Shown here piece after piece: positions 7,914-20,426 of a stretch of 64,000 nt of DNA. Where the stretch lies: the NCBI RefSeq assembly GCF_036250065.1, contig NZ_CP109199.1, positions 4,154,001 to 4,218,000 of the forward strand, written 5' to 3'. The first letter of the stretch is position 1; each line of letters starts with the position of its first letter. The DNA is from Micromonospora sp. NBC_01699 (GTDB taxonomy: Bacteria; Actinomycetota; Actinomycetes; Mycobacteriales; Micromonosporaceae). The notes under the pieces are model-generated. The model did no database searches and had not been told where the DNA came from. It was given only the letters and a program-made list of their open reading frames with translations. The position numbers and the translations under genes were made by a program.

Positions 7914-9113
7914 TCAGCTCAATTTCGATCCCGTGGTTGTCGGCCGATTCGCGCCGAGGAAGAAGATTCCGGGCAAGCCCTGGGTCTCGAATCCGTCACT
8001 CGGATTGCGTCGCAGCGTCGACGCCTCGATCCGCATGGTGCCGGTACGGTCGTTGCTGACGAAGAAGACCGCACCGCCGCCCTCCTCGGCGTGGTTGTCC
8101 TCGACGATGCTGCCGGCGATCCGTACGGTGAACCTGTTGCCGTCGCAGTAGATCGCCCCGCCGCTGCCCCCACCGGGGGTGCCGCCGCGGGCCGGGTTGG
8201 CGCCCCGGCCGATCGCCTCGTTGTGGCTGAACACGCTGTTGAGCACCACCCACGAAACACCGATGCTGCTCAGCGCGCCACCGTTGGAGCAGGAGCCGCC
8301 CTGGCCGGCGGCACCGCCGAAGGTGCTGTCGACCACGTACACCGGTCTGCCCTGAAACTGGCTGAGCACCCGGATGGCGGCCCCGCCCAGATCCGGCCCG
8401 GTACGGTCGCACCGGTTGCGGACGAAGCGCGAGTTGACCACCTTGAACTGCCCGCCCCGGACGAAGATCGCTCCCCCGCCGCCGCCCTCGGTCTTCTCAC
8501 CGGTGGAGTTCCCATCGGCAAACGTCAGGTTCTGTACGGTGAGCTGCGGGTGGTCCTGGTTGTCGCAGTGCGAGGTGGTCCAGCCCTGCGCCTGGTCGCA
8601 GGTGTTCAGGTAGAGGATGCGACGTTTCCCGCCACCGCTGAGGGTGACCTTGCCGCCGCCGTCCAGCACGACCCTGGGCCCGTTCGCGTTGCGCACCTTC
8701 GCGGTCTCGGTCAGGGTGATGGTCACCGGATCCGGTCCGCAGTCGAACGTGATGATCCCGCCCGCCGCGACCGCCGCCACGACCGCCCTGCCGGTGCAGC
8801 TCGCGGGCGTGCCGGTGCCGACCCTGCGGGTGGGGCGGCTGGTGTCGACCGCGCGGCCGTCGGCCGGGACCGTGGCGCCGCCGCCGGGATTGCCCGCCCG
8901 CGCCGGGGCCCGGCCGGGCGAGGTCGACGGCCTGCCCGTCGGCGCGGCGCCGAGCCCGTCGCTGGCGCCGGTGTCCGGGGCGGCGGCCACCGCGCTCGCG
9001 TCCGGGGTCGGGGTGGCCGGCGGCGGCTCGACGTCGGCACCGCGCCCGCAGCCGGGCAGCAGGGCGGCGGCGACACCGAGGGCGAGCAGGAACGATCCAG
9101 TCTTCATCCGCAC
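7914..9113 (-). CDS. Lipoprotein with right-handed parallel beta-helix (pectate-lyase-like fold)
   Basis: 399 residues. It has a lipoprotein signal with lipobox LPGC near residue 22, then a long Pro/Ala/Gly-rich linker (about residues 28-105). The C-terminal part (about 110-390) has beta-helix repeats: LTVQNLTFADGNSTGEKTEG, GGAIFVRGGQFKVVNSRFVR, GGALSSIGVSWVVLNSVFSH, GGAIYCDGNRFTVRIAGSIV. These turns match the polymorphic-outer-membrane-like / PbH1 pattern used by polysaccharide-binding or lyase proteins. No catalytic residues can be assigned, so a structural or carbohydrate-binding cell-surface role is as likely as an enzymatic one. It is divergent from the asparaginase gene and separated from it by an AT-rich 172-bp gap. 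Confidence 0.75.
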   Translation of the reverse strand: MRMKTGSFLLALGVAAALLPGCGRGADVEPPPATPTPDASAVAAAPDTGASDGLGAAPTGRPSTSPGRAPARAGNPGGGATVPADGRAVDTSRPTRRVGTGTPASCTGRAVVAAVAAGGIITFDCGPDPVTITLTETAKVRNANGPRVVLDGGGKVTLSGGGKRRILYLNTCDQAQGWTTSHCDNQDHPQLTVQNLTFADGNSTGEKTEGGGGGAIFVRGGQFKVVNSRFVRNRCDRTGPDLGGAAIRVLSQFQGRPVYVVDSTFGGAAGQGGSCSNGGALSSIGVSWVVLNSVFSHNEAIGRGANPARGGTPGGGSGGAIYCDGNRFTVRIAGSIVEDNHAEEGGGAVFFVSNDRTGTMRIEASTLRRNPSDGFETQGLPGIFFLGANRPTTTGSKLS

Positions 9114-9285
9114 CCGGACAGGCTAGAAGGCGCACCCGGCGTGCGGCGAGGCAGGCTGCGGTGACGGGTGTCGGCGGCGTAGTCGGAGCAGCACCGGCGA
9201 GGCGAAATCGAAGATTAACAAGATCGAAAACTCTGACTCGGAGGATGCGGTTTCCGTTGTACCGCACCCCACCGCGGAGGCCGCC

Positions 9286-10656
9286 ATGTCCGACCCGACC
9301 ATCCCGTCCGACCCGAACCCGCCCACCGCAGCGAATCGTCCCGAACCGCCGGCCCGGTCCCGGCCGGCGCCGTGGCGCCTCGGTGCCGTACTCACGCCGC
9401 TGCTCAGCGCGTCCCTCGGTGCCGCCCTCGTGCTCGGCCTGGCCGGCGGGATCGACACCTCGGCACTGGGCAACGGCGGCTCGACCGACGCCGAGGCGGG
9501 GGCGCCACCGGCCGGCGCGGTGACCGGAGTGCAGGCTCCGGCCGGGATCCGCAGCGTCGCGTACACCGAGGCGCTCGCCACGGCGAAGACCCGCAAGCCG
9601 AAGGTGACCGTGATCGGCACCGGCGGCACCATCTCCGGCGTCGCCACCTCGCGCAGCAGCTTCACCGACTACCGGTCCGGGCAGATCGCGATCTCCAGCA
9701 TGGTCGGCCAGCTCCAGCCGGAGATCGGGCAGGTCGCCGACGTCAGCACCGTGCAGTTCGGCAACAAGGGCTCCGGCGGATACACCATGGCCGAGTTCCA
9801 CGCGCTCACCCTCGCCGTGCAGAACGCGCTGAAGTCGGCCGACGCGGTGGTCGTCACCAGCGGCACCGACACGATGGAGGAGTTCGCGTACTGGCTCGAC
9901 CTGACCGTGCAGAGCCGCAAGCCGGTGGTGATCACCGGTGCGATGCGGCCGTGGGCGGCGGTCACCCCGGACGGGCCGCAGGTGATCGGCGCGGACGGGC
10001 CGGCGAACCTCTACAACTCCATCGTGCTGGCGGCCAGCCAGACCACCTACTGCTACGGCACTGTGCTGCTGCTCGGCGACGAGTTCCACGCCGCCCGCGA
10101 CGTGACCAAGACCAACTCCTCCCGGATGGACACCTTCCAGAGCCGGGAGTTCGGCGTACTGGGCTGGGTCGACGGGCCGAACATCAAGGTCGGGCGGGCA
10201 CCGGCACGGGTCGACGACTGCGACCGGACCCGGGACTGGCTGACCCCGTTCGACCTGTCCCGGATCCAGCCGACCGCACTGCCCCGGGTCGAGGTCGTGT
10301 ACAGCTACCAGCAGGCCGGCGGTGAGGCGATCAGCGGGTTCGCCGCCGCCGGGGTCAAGGGCATCGTCACCGCCGGCACCGGCGCCGGCGGGCTGTCGTC
10401 CGCCCAGAGCAGCGCCCGGACCGCCGCCGCCGCGCAGGGCGTGGTCTTCGTGAGTACGACCCGGACCGGCTCCGGTTCCGTCTACGGCGGCAGCACCACC
10501 GCGCCGATCATCGCCGGCGACGACCTGCTGCCGCAGAAGGCGCGGCTGCTGCTCCTGCTCAGCCTCGCCTTCGCCCCCACCGACGTCGAGCGGGTACGGG
10601 GCTGGGTGACGACCCTCGGCAACCCGGAGTGGGACACCGCTCCGAACGGCAGGTAG
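9286..10656 (+). CDS. L-asparaginase (type II family) with an N-terminal membrane anchor or signal
   Basis: 456 residues. A proline-rich leader is followed by a hydrophobic segment (LGAVLTPLLSASLGAALVLG) that should export or anchor the enzyme. The catalytic core starts near residue 105. It shows the first active-site threonine in GTGGTIS (about 111-117), the second in TSGTDTMEE (about 189-197) and the conserved VITGAMRP. These are the signatures of the asparaginase/glutaminase family, which hydrolyses asparagine to aspartate and ammonia. The 35 or so residues between the anchor and the core are a low-complexity linker. It ends before a strong hairpin shared with the convergent topoisomerase gene. 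Confidence 0.9.
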   Translation: MSDPTIPSDPNPPTAANRPEPPARSRPAPWRLGAVLTPLLSASLGAALVLGLAGGIDTSALGNGGSTDAEAGAPPAGAVTGVQAPAGIRSVAYTEALATAKTRKPKVTVIGTGGTISGVATSRSSFTDYRSGQIAISSMVGQLQPEIGQVADVSTVQFGNKGSGGYTMAEFHALTLAVQNALKSADAVVVTSGTDTMEEFAYWLDLTVQSRKPVVITGAMRPWAAVTPDGPQVIGADGPANLYNSIVLAASQTTYCYGTVLLLGDEFHAARDVTKTNSSRMDTFQSREFGVLGWVDGPNIKVGRAPARVDDCDRTRDWLTPFDLSRIQPTALPRVEVVYSYQQAGGEAISGFAAAGVKGIVTAGTGAGGLSSAQSSARTAAAAQGVVFVSTTRTGSGSVYGGSTTAPIIAGDDLLPQKARLLLLLSLAFAPTDVERVRGWVTTLGNPEWDTAPNGR

Positions 10657-10668
10657 CGAGACCAGGGA

Positions 10669-10720
10669 CCGGCGGCCGGCGTACCGGGGTGGCGGAAACG
10701 TACCCTGCGCCGGCCGCCGG
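10669..10720. terminator. Bidirectional hairpin between convergent genes
   Basis: A perfect 13-bp stem: CCGGCGGCCGGCG at 10669-10681 pairs with 10708-10720, around a 26-nt loop. It sits between the ends of the asparaginase gene (10656) and the leftward topoisomerase gene (10777), so it can end both transcripts. Confidence 0.75.
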
Positions 10721-10776
10721 CCCCCAGCCCTGACAACCGCTACCGTTCACCCCCACCGTCCGCGGCACGACCCTGG

Positions 10777-13302
10777 TCAGCCCCGTTCGATCAGGTGGCC
10801 GACGATGTCCGGGCCGAAGATGGCGGTGCCGGACCCGTCGCGGCGCTCGTCGGGAGCGGGCAGGGCGAGCGGTTCCCCCCGCTTGCTCGCCCCGACCGGA
10901 CGGGGGCCGACCCACGCCACGACCAGCCGGGTCTCGCCCTTGAGGAACCGCTGTGCCCGCACCCCGCCGGTGGCCCGCCCCTTGGCCGGGTAGAGCGCGA
11001 ACGGCGTGACCTTCACACCGCTGCCGGTGCTGGTCACCACCATCGGGTCGCCGTGTTCCGGGTCGTTGGCCCGGACCGCGCCGAAGAACAGGACCCGCGC
11101 GTCGGCGGCGAGGTTGATACCGGCCATCCCGCCGCCCTTGAGGCCCTGCGGACGGACGAGCTGCGCCGGGAACCGCAGCAGTGAGGCGTCCGAGGTGACG
11201 AAGACGAGCGCGTCCGCCCCGTCGGACAGCCAGGTCGCGCCGACCACCTCGTCGCCCTCGCGCAGCCCGATCACCTCGAACTCGTCCGACCGGACCGGCC
11301 ACTCCGGCGCGCACACCTTGACCATGCCCTGCCTGGTGCCCAGGGCCAGGCCCGGCGACCCGGTCGCCTGGTCGCCCAGCGGCGCCAGCCCCACCACCGT
11401 CTCGCCCGAGCGCAGCGACACCAGCTCGGACGCGGACATGCCGCCGCTGACCGACACCGTCCCGGCCTGCTCCGGCAGCACCGGCAGCGGAAGGACGTCG
11501 GTCTTGAACGCCCGACCCGCGCTGGTGATCAGCAGCACCTGGCCACGGGCGGTGGCCCGGACCACCGTACGGACCGCGTCGTGTTTGGTCCGGCCGTTGC
11601 GGCGCCGCCCCTCGGAGCTCTCCTCGGACTCGGCGGCGGTCCGGGCGACCAGACCGGTCGCGGAGAGGATCACCTGACAGGGGTCGTCGGCGACCTCCAG
11701 CGGACCGGCCGGCGCGGAGGCGGCCAGCACCTCCTTGAGATCCCCGTCGACCAGGGTCGTCCGCCGCTCGGTGGCGAAGTCCTTGACCACGGCGGCGAGC
11801 TCGTCGGAGACCACCCGGCGTAGCACGCTCTCGTCGTCCAGGATGGCCGACAGCGCGGCGATCTCGCTGCGCAACTGGTCCCGCTCGGCCTCCAGCTCGA
11901 TCCGGTCGAACCGGGTGAGGCGCCGCAACGGGGTGTCGAGAATGTAGCCGGCCTGGATCTCGGAGAGCTGGAACCGGCCCATCAGGGCGTCCCGGGCGGC
12001 GAGCGCGTTGTCGCTGCCCCGGATCAGCCGGACCACCTCGTCGATGTCGAGCAGCGCGATCAGCAGGCCGTCGACCAGGTGCAGCCGGTCCTGCCGCTTG
12101 CGCCGACGGAACGAGGTGCGACGGGTGACCACCTGGTAGCGGTGGGCGAGGAAGACATCGAGCAGCGCCTTGAGCCCGAGGGTCTGCGGCTGCCCGTCGA
12201 CCAGGACGAGGTTGTTGATGCCGAACGACTGCTCCAGCGGGGTGAGCCGGTAGAGGTCGGCGAGCAGCGCCTGCGGGTTGACCCCGACCTTGCACTCGAT
12301 GACCAGGCGGGTGCCGTTCTCCCGGTCGGTCAGGTCCTTCACGTCGGCGATGCCCTGTAGCCGGGCCGGCTGGCGCTGGCCCTTGCGCGGGCCGGAGGTG
12401 ATCGGCTTGCCGCGTACCTCGTCGGTGATCGCCTCGATGACCTTCTCCGCACCGACGCCGTAGGGCAGTTCGGTGACGGTGATCGCCTGCCGGCCCCGGC
12501 TGCCCTCCAGCGGGCCAATGGTCACCCGGCCCCGCATCCGGACCACCCCACGGCCGGTCTCGTACGCCTTGCGCACCTCGTCCAGGCCGAGCAGCAACCC
12601 ACCGGTGGGCAGGTCCGGGCCGGGGACGAACTCCATCAGCTTGTCCAGGGACGCGTCCGGGTGCCTGATCAGCCAGCGGGCCGCCGCGACCACCTCGCCG
12701 AGGTTGTGCGGAATCATGTTCGTGGCCATCCCGACCGCGATCCCCGAGGTGCCGTTGACCAGCAGGTTAGGGAAGGCCGCCGGCAGTACGGCGGGCTCGG
12801 AGAGCGACCCGTCGTAGTTCGGCCGGAAGTCGACGGTGCCCTCGCCCAGCTCGCCGACCAGCAGCATCGCCTCGCGGGACATCCGCGCCTCGGTGTATCG
12901 GGCGGCGGCCGGGCCGTCGTCCGGGGAACCGAAGTTTCCGTGGCCGTCGATCAGCGGCACGTTGAGGGAGAAATCCTGCGCCAGCCGGACCATCGCGTCG
13001 TAGATGGCGGTGTCGCCGTGCGGGTGGTACTTACCCATCACGTCACCGACCACGCGGGCCGACTTCACGTGGCCCCGGTCGGGCCGGTAGCCCTGCTCGC
13101 TCATGGAGTAGAGGATGCGGCGGTGCACCGGCTTGAGACCGTCGCGCGCGTCCGGCAGTGCCCGGGAGTGGATCACCGAGAAGGCGTACTCCAGGTAGGA
13201 GTCCTCCACCTCGGTGGCGAGCGGGTTGTCGAGAACCCGCGCCCCCGCCTGGTCGAAGGCGGACAGGTCGACCTTCGAGGGTTTGCCGGTACGGCGTGCC
13301 AT
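10777..13302 (-). CDS. parC: Type IIA topoisomerase subunit A (topoisomerase IV ParC / GyrA2-like)
   Basis: 841 residues, full length for a GyrA/ParC subunit. The catalytic tyrosine is Tyr136 in AARYTEAR. The quinolone-resistance region reads [13 protein letters not shown], with Thr98 and Asp102 at the positions of E. coli GyrA Ser83 and Asp87. The C-terminal domain has beta-pinwheel blades (for example [20 protein letters not shown]). The GyrA-box QRRGGKG is not seen, which fits a topoisomerase IV-type subunit used in chromosome decatenation rather than true gyrase. It lies just downstream of the matching ParE-like gene in the same direction, but a hairpin lies between them. Confidence 0.9.
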   Translation of the reverse strand: MARRTGKPSKVDLSAFDQAGARVLDNPLATEVEDSYLEYAFSVIHSRALPDARDGLKPVHRRILYSMSEQGYRPDRGHVKSARVVGDVMGKYHPHGDTAIYDAMVRLAQDFSLNVPLIDGHGNFGSPDDGPAAARYTEARMSREAMLLVGELGEGTVDFRPNYDGSLSEPAVLPAAFPNLLVNGTSGIAVGMATNMIPHNLGEVVAAARWLIRHPDASLDKLMEFVPGPDLPTGGLLLGLDEVRKAYETGRGVVRMRGRVTIGPLEGSRGRQAITVTELPYGVGAEKVIEAITDEVRGKPITSGPRKGQRQPARLQGIADVKDLTDRENGTRLVIECKVGVNPQALLADLYRLTPLEQSFGINNLVLVDGQPQTLGLKALLDVFLAHRYQVVTRRTSFRRRKRQDRLHLVDGLLIALLDIDEVVRLIRGSDNALAARDALMGRFQLSEIQAGYILDTPLRRLTRFDRIELEAERDQLRSEIAALSAILDDESVLRRVVSDELAAVVKDFATERRTTLVDGDLKEVLAASAPAGPLEVADDPCQVILSATGLVARTAAESEESSEGRRRNGRTKHDAVRTVVRATARGQVLLITSAGRAFKTDVLPLPVLPEQAGTVSVSGGMSASELVSLRSGETVVGLAPLGDQATGSPGLALGTRQGMVKVCAPEWPVRSDEFEVIGLREGDEVVGATWLSDGADALVFVTSDASLLRFPAQLVRPQGLKGGGMAGINLAADARVLFFGAVRANDPEHGDPMVVTSTGSGVKVTPFALYPAKGRATGGVRAQRFLKGETRLVVAWVGPRPVGASKRGEPLALPAPDERRDGSGTAIFGPDIVGHLIERG

Positions 13303-13370
13303 GACTGCGTGCTCTCTTCCATCCGTCGGCCGGTTCGGCGACCGCTCTCGTTACACAGCGACTCGGGCGC

Positions 13371-13403
13371 GGTGGAACCGGCCTGCGGGAGGCCGGCTCC
13401 ACC
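13371..13403 (-). terminator. Hairpin directly after the ParE-like stop
   Basis: GGTGGAACCGGCCT (13371-13384) pairs with AGGCCGGCTCCACC (13390-13403), 13 of 14 positions, with a 5-nt loop. On the leftward transcript it follows the ParE-like stop by 2 bp and precedes the ParC-like start by about 70 bp. It is probably a partial terminator or mRNA-stabilising hairpin that sets subunit ratio. Confidence 0.65.
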
Positions 13404-13405
13404 CG

Positions 13406-15511
13406 TCAGGTGTCGATGGTTTCCTGATCGACCCGGCTGGCGGAGTCGATGAGCCAGTTCTTGCGGGGTTCGACCTTCTCCCCCATCAGCAGTTCCAGCA
13501 CATCCTCGGCCGCCTGGGCGTCGTCGAGTTTGATCCGCCGGACCGCGCGGGTGGCCGGGTTCATCGTGGTGTCCCACAACTCGTCGGCGTCCATCTCGCC
13601 GAGGCCCTTGAACCGGGGGATCGGCGTGACGACCTGCTTGCCGGCCTTCTCCAGCCGGGCCACCCTGCTCGTCATCTCGGCCTGGGTGTACGTGTAGTGG
13701 GTCTCCGGGTTGCGGCCCTTGGTGCTGACCTTGTGCAGCGGTGGCACCGCCGCGAAGAGCCGACCGGCCTCGATCACCGGCCGCATGTACTTCGCGAACA
13801 GGGTGATCAGCAGGGTACGGATGTGCGAGCCGTCCACGTCCGCGTCCGCCATAATCATGATGCGGCCGTACCGCATCGCGTCGAGGTCGAAGGTGCGGCC
13901 CGAGCCGGCACCGAGCACCTGGACGATGGCCGAACACTCGACGTTGTCCAGCACCTGTTGCAGGCTGGCCTTCTGCACGTTCAGGATCTTGCCCCGGATC
14001 GGCAGCAGGGCCTGGTACTCCGACGACCGGGCCAGCCTGGCCGTGCCCAGCGCGCTGTCGCCCTCGACGATGAACAGCTCGCTGCGCTCGACCCCGGTGG
14101 AGCGGCAGTCCACCAGCTTCGGTGGCATCGAGGCGCCCTCAAGCGCGGTCTTGCGCCGGGCCGCGTCCTTCTGCTGCTTCTGGGTCAACCGGACCCGCGC
14201 GGCGTCCACGATCTTCTGGAGCACGGTACGCGCCTCGGCCTTGGTCCGCCGGTCCTCCAGCCAGACCTTGAGCTGCTGCTCCACCACCGTCTGGACCACC
14301 TTGGTGACCGGTGCGGTGGACAGCTCGTCCTTGGTCTGCGAGGTGAACTGCGGCTCGGGGATCCGCACGTGCACCACGACGGTCATGCCCTCCAGCACGT
14401 CGTCGAGGATCGGCGGGTCCTCCTTCGGCTTGAGCAGGCCGCGGGTGTTGCGGATGGCGGTCGTCAACGCCCGTACGGCACCGCGTTCGAAGCCCTTGCG
14501 GTGGGTGCCGCCGTGCATGTTGCGGATGGTGTTGGTGAAGGTCTCCACCGTCCGGTCGTAGCCGGTTCCCCACTTGAGCGCGACCTCGACCTCGGCCCGG
14601 CGCTCGACGTTGCTCTGCATGACGCCGTGCTCGTCGGCGGCGTTCTCCCGGTAGGTGCCCTCGCCGATGATCAGGAGGGTGCCGGAGACGGGCTTGTCGC
14701 CGGCCGGGGTCAGGAAGTCCACCATGTCGGTCAGGCCGTCGGGGAAGTGGAACGTCTCGGTGGTGGGTGACTCGGCGGTGTTGTCGCGCAGCGCGTACGT
14801 GACACCGGGCACGAGGAACGCGGTGTTGCGCAGCTTGGCCCGGACGGCGTCGACGTCGAGCGTCGCCCCGGTCTCGAAGTAGCGAGCGTCGTGCCAGTAG
14901 CGGATGGAGGTGCCGGTGGGGGCACCGCGCTTCATCCGGCCCAGCGGTCGGAGGCCGGGCTGCCGGGTGAAGGCGGCCGAGGGCCCCGCGCCGTCGAAGA
15001 CACCGGGTACGCCGTGCTGGAACGACATCTGGTGGACCTGCCCGCCCCGCTGCACGGTCACGTCGAACCGGTGGGAGAGCGCGTTGACCGCCGAGGCGCC
15101 CACGCCGTGCAGGCCGCCGGAGGTCTTGTAGCCGGCGCCGCCGAACTTCCCGCCCGCGTGCAGCCGGGTCAGCACCAGTTCGACGCCGGACAGTCCGGAG
15201 CGCGCGTGCAGGTCGGTCGGGATGCCGCGACCGTCGTCGTCCACCTGGACGGAGCCGTCGGCGTGCAGCGTGACCTCGACGTGCGTGGCGTGACCGGCGA
15301 CGCCCTCGTCGGTGGAGTTGTCCAGGATCTCGTTGAACAGGTGGCCCACGCCACGGCTGTCGGTGGACCCGATGTACATGCCGGGTCGCTTCCGGACGGC
15401 GTCCAGGCCTTCCAGATGGGTGAGGTCATCTGCCCCGTACAGAATCTCAGGCTGTGCAGTCAACGAGCTGAACTCCCCCGGAGGTGCGGTGTACACGCCG
15501 TGGATCGGCAT
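13406..15511 (-). CDS. parE: Type IIA topoisomerase subunit B (topoisomerase IV ParE / GyrB2-like)
   Basis: About 701 residues. The N-terminal GHKL ATPase has VRKRPGMYIGS, the catalytic Glu in NEILDNSTDE and the ATP-lid motif GLHGVGASAVNAL. The TOPRIM domain has EGDSALGTA and DADVDGSHI. It ends with the GyrB/ParE C-terminal PRFKGLGEMD motif. It lacks the long insert of many gyrase B proteins. With the downstream ParC-like subunit it should form an ATP-dependent decatenase. The ATG at 15511 has no visible ribosome-binding site; a TTG at 15463 (protein starting TAQPEILYGADDL) has GGGGGAG 10 bases before it and may be the real start. Confidence 0.9.
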   Translation of the reverse strand: MPIHGVYTAPPGEFSSLTAQPEILYGADDLTHLEGLDAVRKRPGMYIGSTDSRGVGHLFNEILDNSTDEGVAGHATHVEVTLHADGSVQVDDDGRGIPTDLHARSGLSGVELVLTRLHAGGKFGGAGYKTSGGLHGVGASAVNALSHRFDVTVQRGGQVHQMSFQHGVPGVFDGAGPSAAFTRQPGLRPLGRMKRGAPTGTSIRYWHDARYFETGATLDVDAVRAKLRNTAFLVPGVTYALRDNTAESPTTETFHFPDGLTDMVDFLTPAGDKPVSGTLLIIGEGTYRENAADEHGVMQSNVERRAEVEVALKWGTGYDRTVETFTNTIRNMHGGTHRKGFERGAVRALTTAIRNTRGLLKPKEDPPILDDVLEGMTVVVHVRIPEPQFTSQTKDELSTAPVTKVVQTVVEQQLKVWLEDRRTKAEARTVLQKIVDAARVRLTQKQQKDAARRKTALEGASMPPKLVDCRSTGVERSELFIVEGDSALGTARLARSSEYQALLPIRGKILNVQKASLQQVLDNVECSAIVQVLGAGSGRTFDLDAMRYGRIMIMADADVDGSHIRTLLITLFAKYMRPVIEAGRLFAAVPPLHKVSTKGRNPETHYTYTQAEMTSRVARLEKAGKQVVTPIPRFKGLGEMDADELWDTTMNPATRAVRRIKLDDAQAAEDVLELLMGEKVEPRKNWLIDSASRVDQETIDT

Positions 15512-15745
15512 GATCGTCGGTCGGCGGGCCGGCGCTGACCGCGAGCCTACCTACTCCCCTGTCCGCTCTGACGGGACTGTCCGGGTCGGGCGGCGCGGCG
15601 GGGACCGACATCACGCGATGATGCCGCCGGGGTACGACAGCTTCGAGTCCGGTACGACCCTCCCGAGCGAATCTTGCCATTGCCAAGTTACCCGCCCGGA
15701 CGGCACGTTGTCCTCATGGAGTACGCCGACCGCCCCACCGCACCG

Positions 15746-16519
15746 TCAGGTCGCCTCGGGGTCCAGCCCGAGCGCCGAGCGGCCGCCGTCCACCGGCAGG
15801 ACGGCGCCGTTGACGAAACTCGCCTCGTCCGAGAGCAGGTAGGCGACCGTCGCCGCGACCTCGTCGGGTCGGCCCACCCGCCCCACCGGGTGCAGTCGGG
15901 CCATCTCCGCCCGCACCCCGGCCGCCTCCTCGGGCGGACGACCAAGCAGAAGCGACTCGTAGCGCTCGGTGGTGATGGTGCCGAGCGCCACGGCGTTGAC
16001 CCGGATGCCGTACGGCCCGTAGTCGACCGCCGCCGCGCGGGTGAGGCCCTCCACCGCGGCCTTGGCGGTGGCGTAGGGCAGCGCGCCGCGTACCGGGCGC
16101 AGGGCCTGGTGCGAGGAGATGTTGACTATCGCACCCGGCGTACCGGCGGCGAGGAACCGGCGGACCGCCGTCGCACAGCCGACCACGGCCGGCTCGACGT
16201 TGCGGGCGATCAGGTCGGCGACCTCACGGGCCGGCGCGGAGTGCAGCGCCGCGTCACGGAAGACGGCGGCGTTGTTGACCCAGCCGGCGAAGGTCCCCGC
16301 CGTCGCCGCGAGATCCGCCGCCGCCGCGGTCACCCGCTCGTCCGAGGCACTACCCAGCACCGCGACGAGCCGCGGACCGGCCGGATGACCCGTGGTCCAG
16401 GCCACCGCCGCGGGATCGAGTTCGACCAACACGACCGCGTGGCCGTCGCCGAGCAGCCGCTCCGCGATGGAACGCCCGATCCCTCGACCACCGCCGGTGA
16501 CGACGTACGAGCGTCGCAC
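15746..16519 (-). CDS. Short-chain dehydrogenase/reductase (SDR)
   Basis: A 257-residue classical SDR. The cofactor-binding motif TGGGRGIG is at residues 8-15, with NNAAVF in the middle, the catalytic Ser in NISSHQ and the YxxxK pair in LPYATAKAA, and the end VDGGRSALG typical of family members. I chose the GTG at 16519 because GGGAGG lies 7 bases before it; a GTG at 16534 in the same frame would add five residues. The substrate is not predictable. It lies 18 bp after the GNAT gene and likely shares its transcript with the GNAT and TetR genes. Confidence 0.85.
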   Translation of the reverse strand: MRRSYVVTGGGRGIGRSIAERLLGDGHAVVLVELDPAAVAWTTGHPAGPRLVAVLGSASDERVTAAAADLAATAGTFAGWVNNAAVFRDAALHSAPAREVADLIARNVEPAVVGCATAVRRFLAAGTPGAIVNISSHQALRPVRGALPYATAKAAVEGLTRAAAVDYGPYGIRVNAVALGTITTERYESLLLGRPPEEAAGVRAEMARLHPVGRVGRPDEVAATVAYLLSDEASFVNGAVLPVDGGRSALGLDPEAT

Positions 16520-16537
16520 GGCAATCCCTCCCACCGT

Positions 16538-17068
16538 CTAACGGAGTGGCTTGACGAACCAGTGCGCGGCGTACGGGCTGTCGTTGAACGGCTCGACCTC
16601 GGCGTACCCGTGCCGGTTGTAGAGCCGGCGCGCCTCGACCAGGTCGTGGCGCGTGTCCAGCCGGAGCCGGGACAGGCCGCGGTCGCGGGCCGCGGTCTCC
16701 ACCTCGGTCAGCAGCAGCGAGCCGATCCCCCGTCGCCGTGCGGCCGCCGCGACGAACACCCGGGTCACCTCGCCGACCCCGGCCGACAGGAGCCGCAGAC
16801 CGGCGCAGCCGACGGCCACCGCGCCGTCGGTCACCACCCAGAACAGGCCGCCCGGCGGCGTGAGATCGTCGCTCGGCTCCTCGACCAGCACCGAGTCGAC
16901 CTCGGCGGTGGTCGCCTCCCGACCGTGGTAGCGGCCCACGATGTCGTGGTAGTACGCGCGCAGGATCCGGCGCGCGTCGTCGGCTTCGGGACTCGTCCGG
17001 GCGATCGAGACGGTGGTCGGGCTCTGCGGCACCGGGCCATGCTGCACGAGTCGCCGGTACCCGGCCAC
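16538..17068 (-). CDS. GNAT-family N-acetyltransferase
   Basis: About 176 residues with the acetyl-CoA-binding motif RRRGIGSLLLTEVE and the C-terminal LYNRHGYAEVEPFN of GNAT enzymes. I chose the GTG at 17068 because GGTGGAG sits about 7 bases upstream and this start avoids overlap with the TetR gene (stop at 17082). A longer frame reaches 17116. The acceptor is unknown. Its place directly after a TetR regulator suggests a small resistance or detoxification operon. Confidence 0.85.
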   Translation of the reverse strand: MAGYRRLVQHGPVPQSPTTVSIARTSPEADDARRILRAYYHDIVGRYHGREATTAEVDSVLVEEPSDDLTPPGGLFWVVTDGAVAVGCAGLRLLSAGVGEVTRVFVAAAARRRGIGSLLLTEVETAARDRGLSRLRLDTRHDLVEARRLYNRHGYAEVEPFNDSPYAAHWFVKPLR

Positions 17069-17081
17069 CGCATTTCTCCAC

Positions 17082-17897
17082 CTACCCGACGGACGGAACC
17101 GGTCCGCCACCGGCACCCACGACCGCCTCGATGCCGTCGAGCAGCACGGTGAGCCCGAAGTCGAACGTCTCCCTCGCCTCCTGCTCCAGGTAGGGCACGC
17201 TCTCGTCGTCGAGCCGGAACCCCCGGTCGCTCTCCAGCCGGGTCACGGTCGGGAACCGCTCACCGAAGTCGGGCGCGACCTCCGCCAGCAGGGCCGAACG
17301 GGCGTACCACCAGTCCTCGTCCGACATCCCGGTCGCCACCTTCGCGTGCCGGGCCTCGGTGACCGTTTGGGCGATGCCCCGGACGAAGTGGAACAGCGTG
17401 CCGACGGTACGCCGCACGGCCTGCGACCGCAGTCCGGTCCGGTAGAGGATCCGCAGCAACGTCTCCAGCACGACGTACTCGTTCGGCCCCAGCACCGGCC
17501 GGGCCTGGGACACCTGTAGCACCCACGGGTGTCGCAGGTAGAACGCCCAGAGGTCGCCCGCCCAGGCGGTGACGGTGGCCCGCCAGTCCGGCTCCGGCGC
17601 GTACTCGGTGGGCAGTTCGGCGTGCGCCCGGTCGTACATCAGGTCGAGCAGTTCGCTCTTGTTCGGGACGTACGTGTAGAGGGCCATCGCCGTACGCCCG
17701 AACCGCTCGCCCACCGCGCGCATGGAGAGTCCGGCCATTCCGTCCCGGTCGGCCACCTCGATCGCGGCGTCGACGATCTCGTCCACGCTCAGTGCCGGCT
17801 TGGGCCCCGGCCCGGTCCGCACCTCGGCGGAGCCGGGCGTGCGCCACAGCAGGGCCATCGAACGGCGAGGATCGCCCTGGCCGGCAAAGACCACCAC
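17082..17897 (-). CDS. TetR/AcrR-family regulator
   Basis: About 271 residues. The DNA-binding domain is near residues 37-85 (LSVDEIVDAAIEVADRDG, then LSMRAVGERFGRTAMALYTY). The C-terminal ligand domain resembles the TetR class C-domain (LLDLMYDRAHAELPTEYAPE onward). A GTG at 17897 has AAGGAG six bases before it; a TTG at 17903 and an ATG at 17858 are alternatives. It is divergent from the UvrA-like ATPase with an inverted repeat in the gap, so it probably represses that gene and itself and is released by a drug-like ligand. Confidence 0.88.
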   Translation of the reverse strand: MVVFAGQGDPRRSMALLWRTPGSAEVRTGPGPKPALSVDEIVDAAIEVADRDGMAGLSMRAVGERFGRTAMALYTYVPNKSELLDLMYDRAHAELPTEYAPEPDWRATVTAWAGDLWAFYLRHPWVLQVSQARPVLGPNEYVVLETLLRILYRTGLRSQAVRRTVGTLFHFVRGIAQTVTEARHAKVATGMSDEDWWYARSALLAEVAPDFGERFPTVTRLESDRGFRLDDESVPYLEQEARETFDFGLTVLLDGIEAVVGAGGGPVPSVG

Positions 17898-17920
17898 TTG
17901 CAACTCCTTAGCACATAAAC

Positions 17921-17936
17921 TAACCTCGTCGGGTTA
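17921..17936. promoter_or_regulatory. Candidate TetR operator
   Basis: TAACCTCGTCGGGTTA has matching TAACC/GGTTA arms. A further GGTTAT lies at about 17953-17958. The site is in the only AT-rich gap here, between the divergent TetR gene and the UvrA-like gene, where an autoregulatory operator is expected. Confidence 0.45.
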
Positions 17937-17972
17937 TCCATTTATGCCGTAAGGTTATCAGGGGGGAACGGT

Positions 17973-20381
<2,409 letters not shown>

Positions 20382-20426
20382 CCCACCCCCTCCCCCCACC
20401 CCTCCCCCCACCCCGGCCTACCGCGA

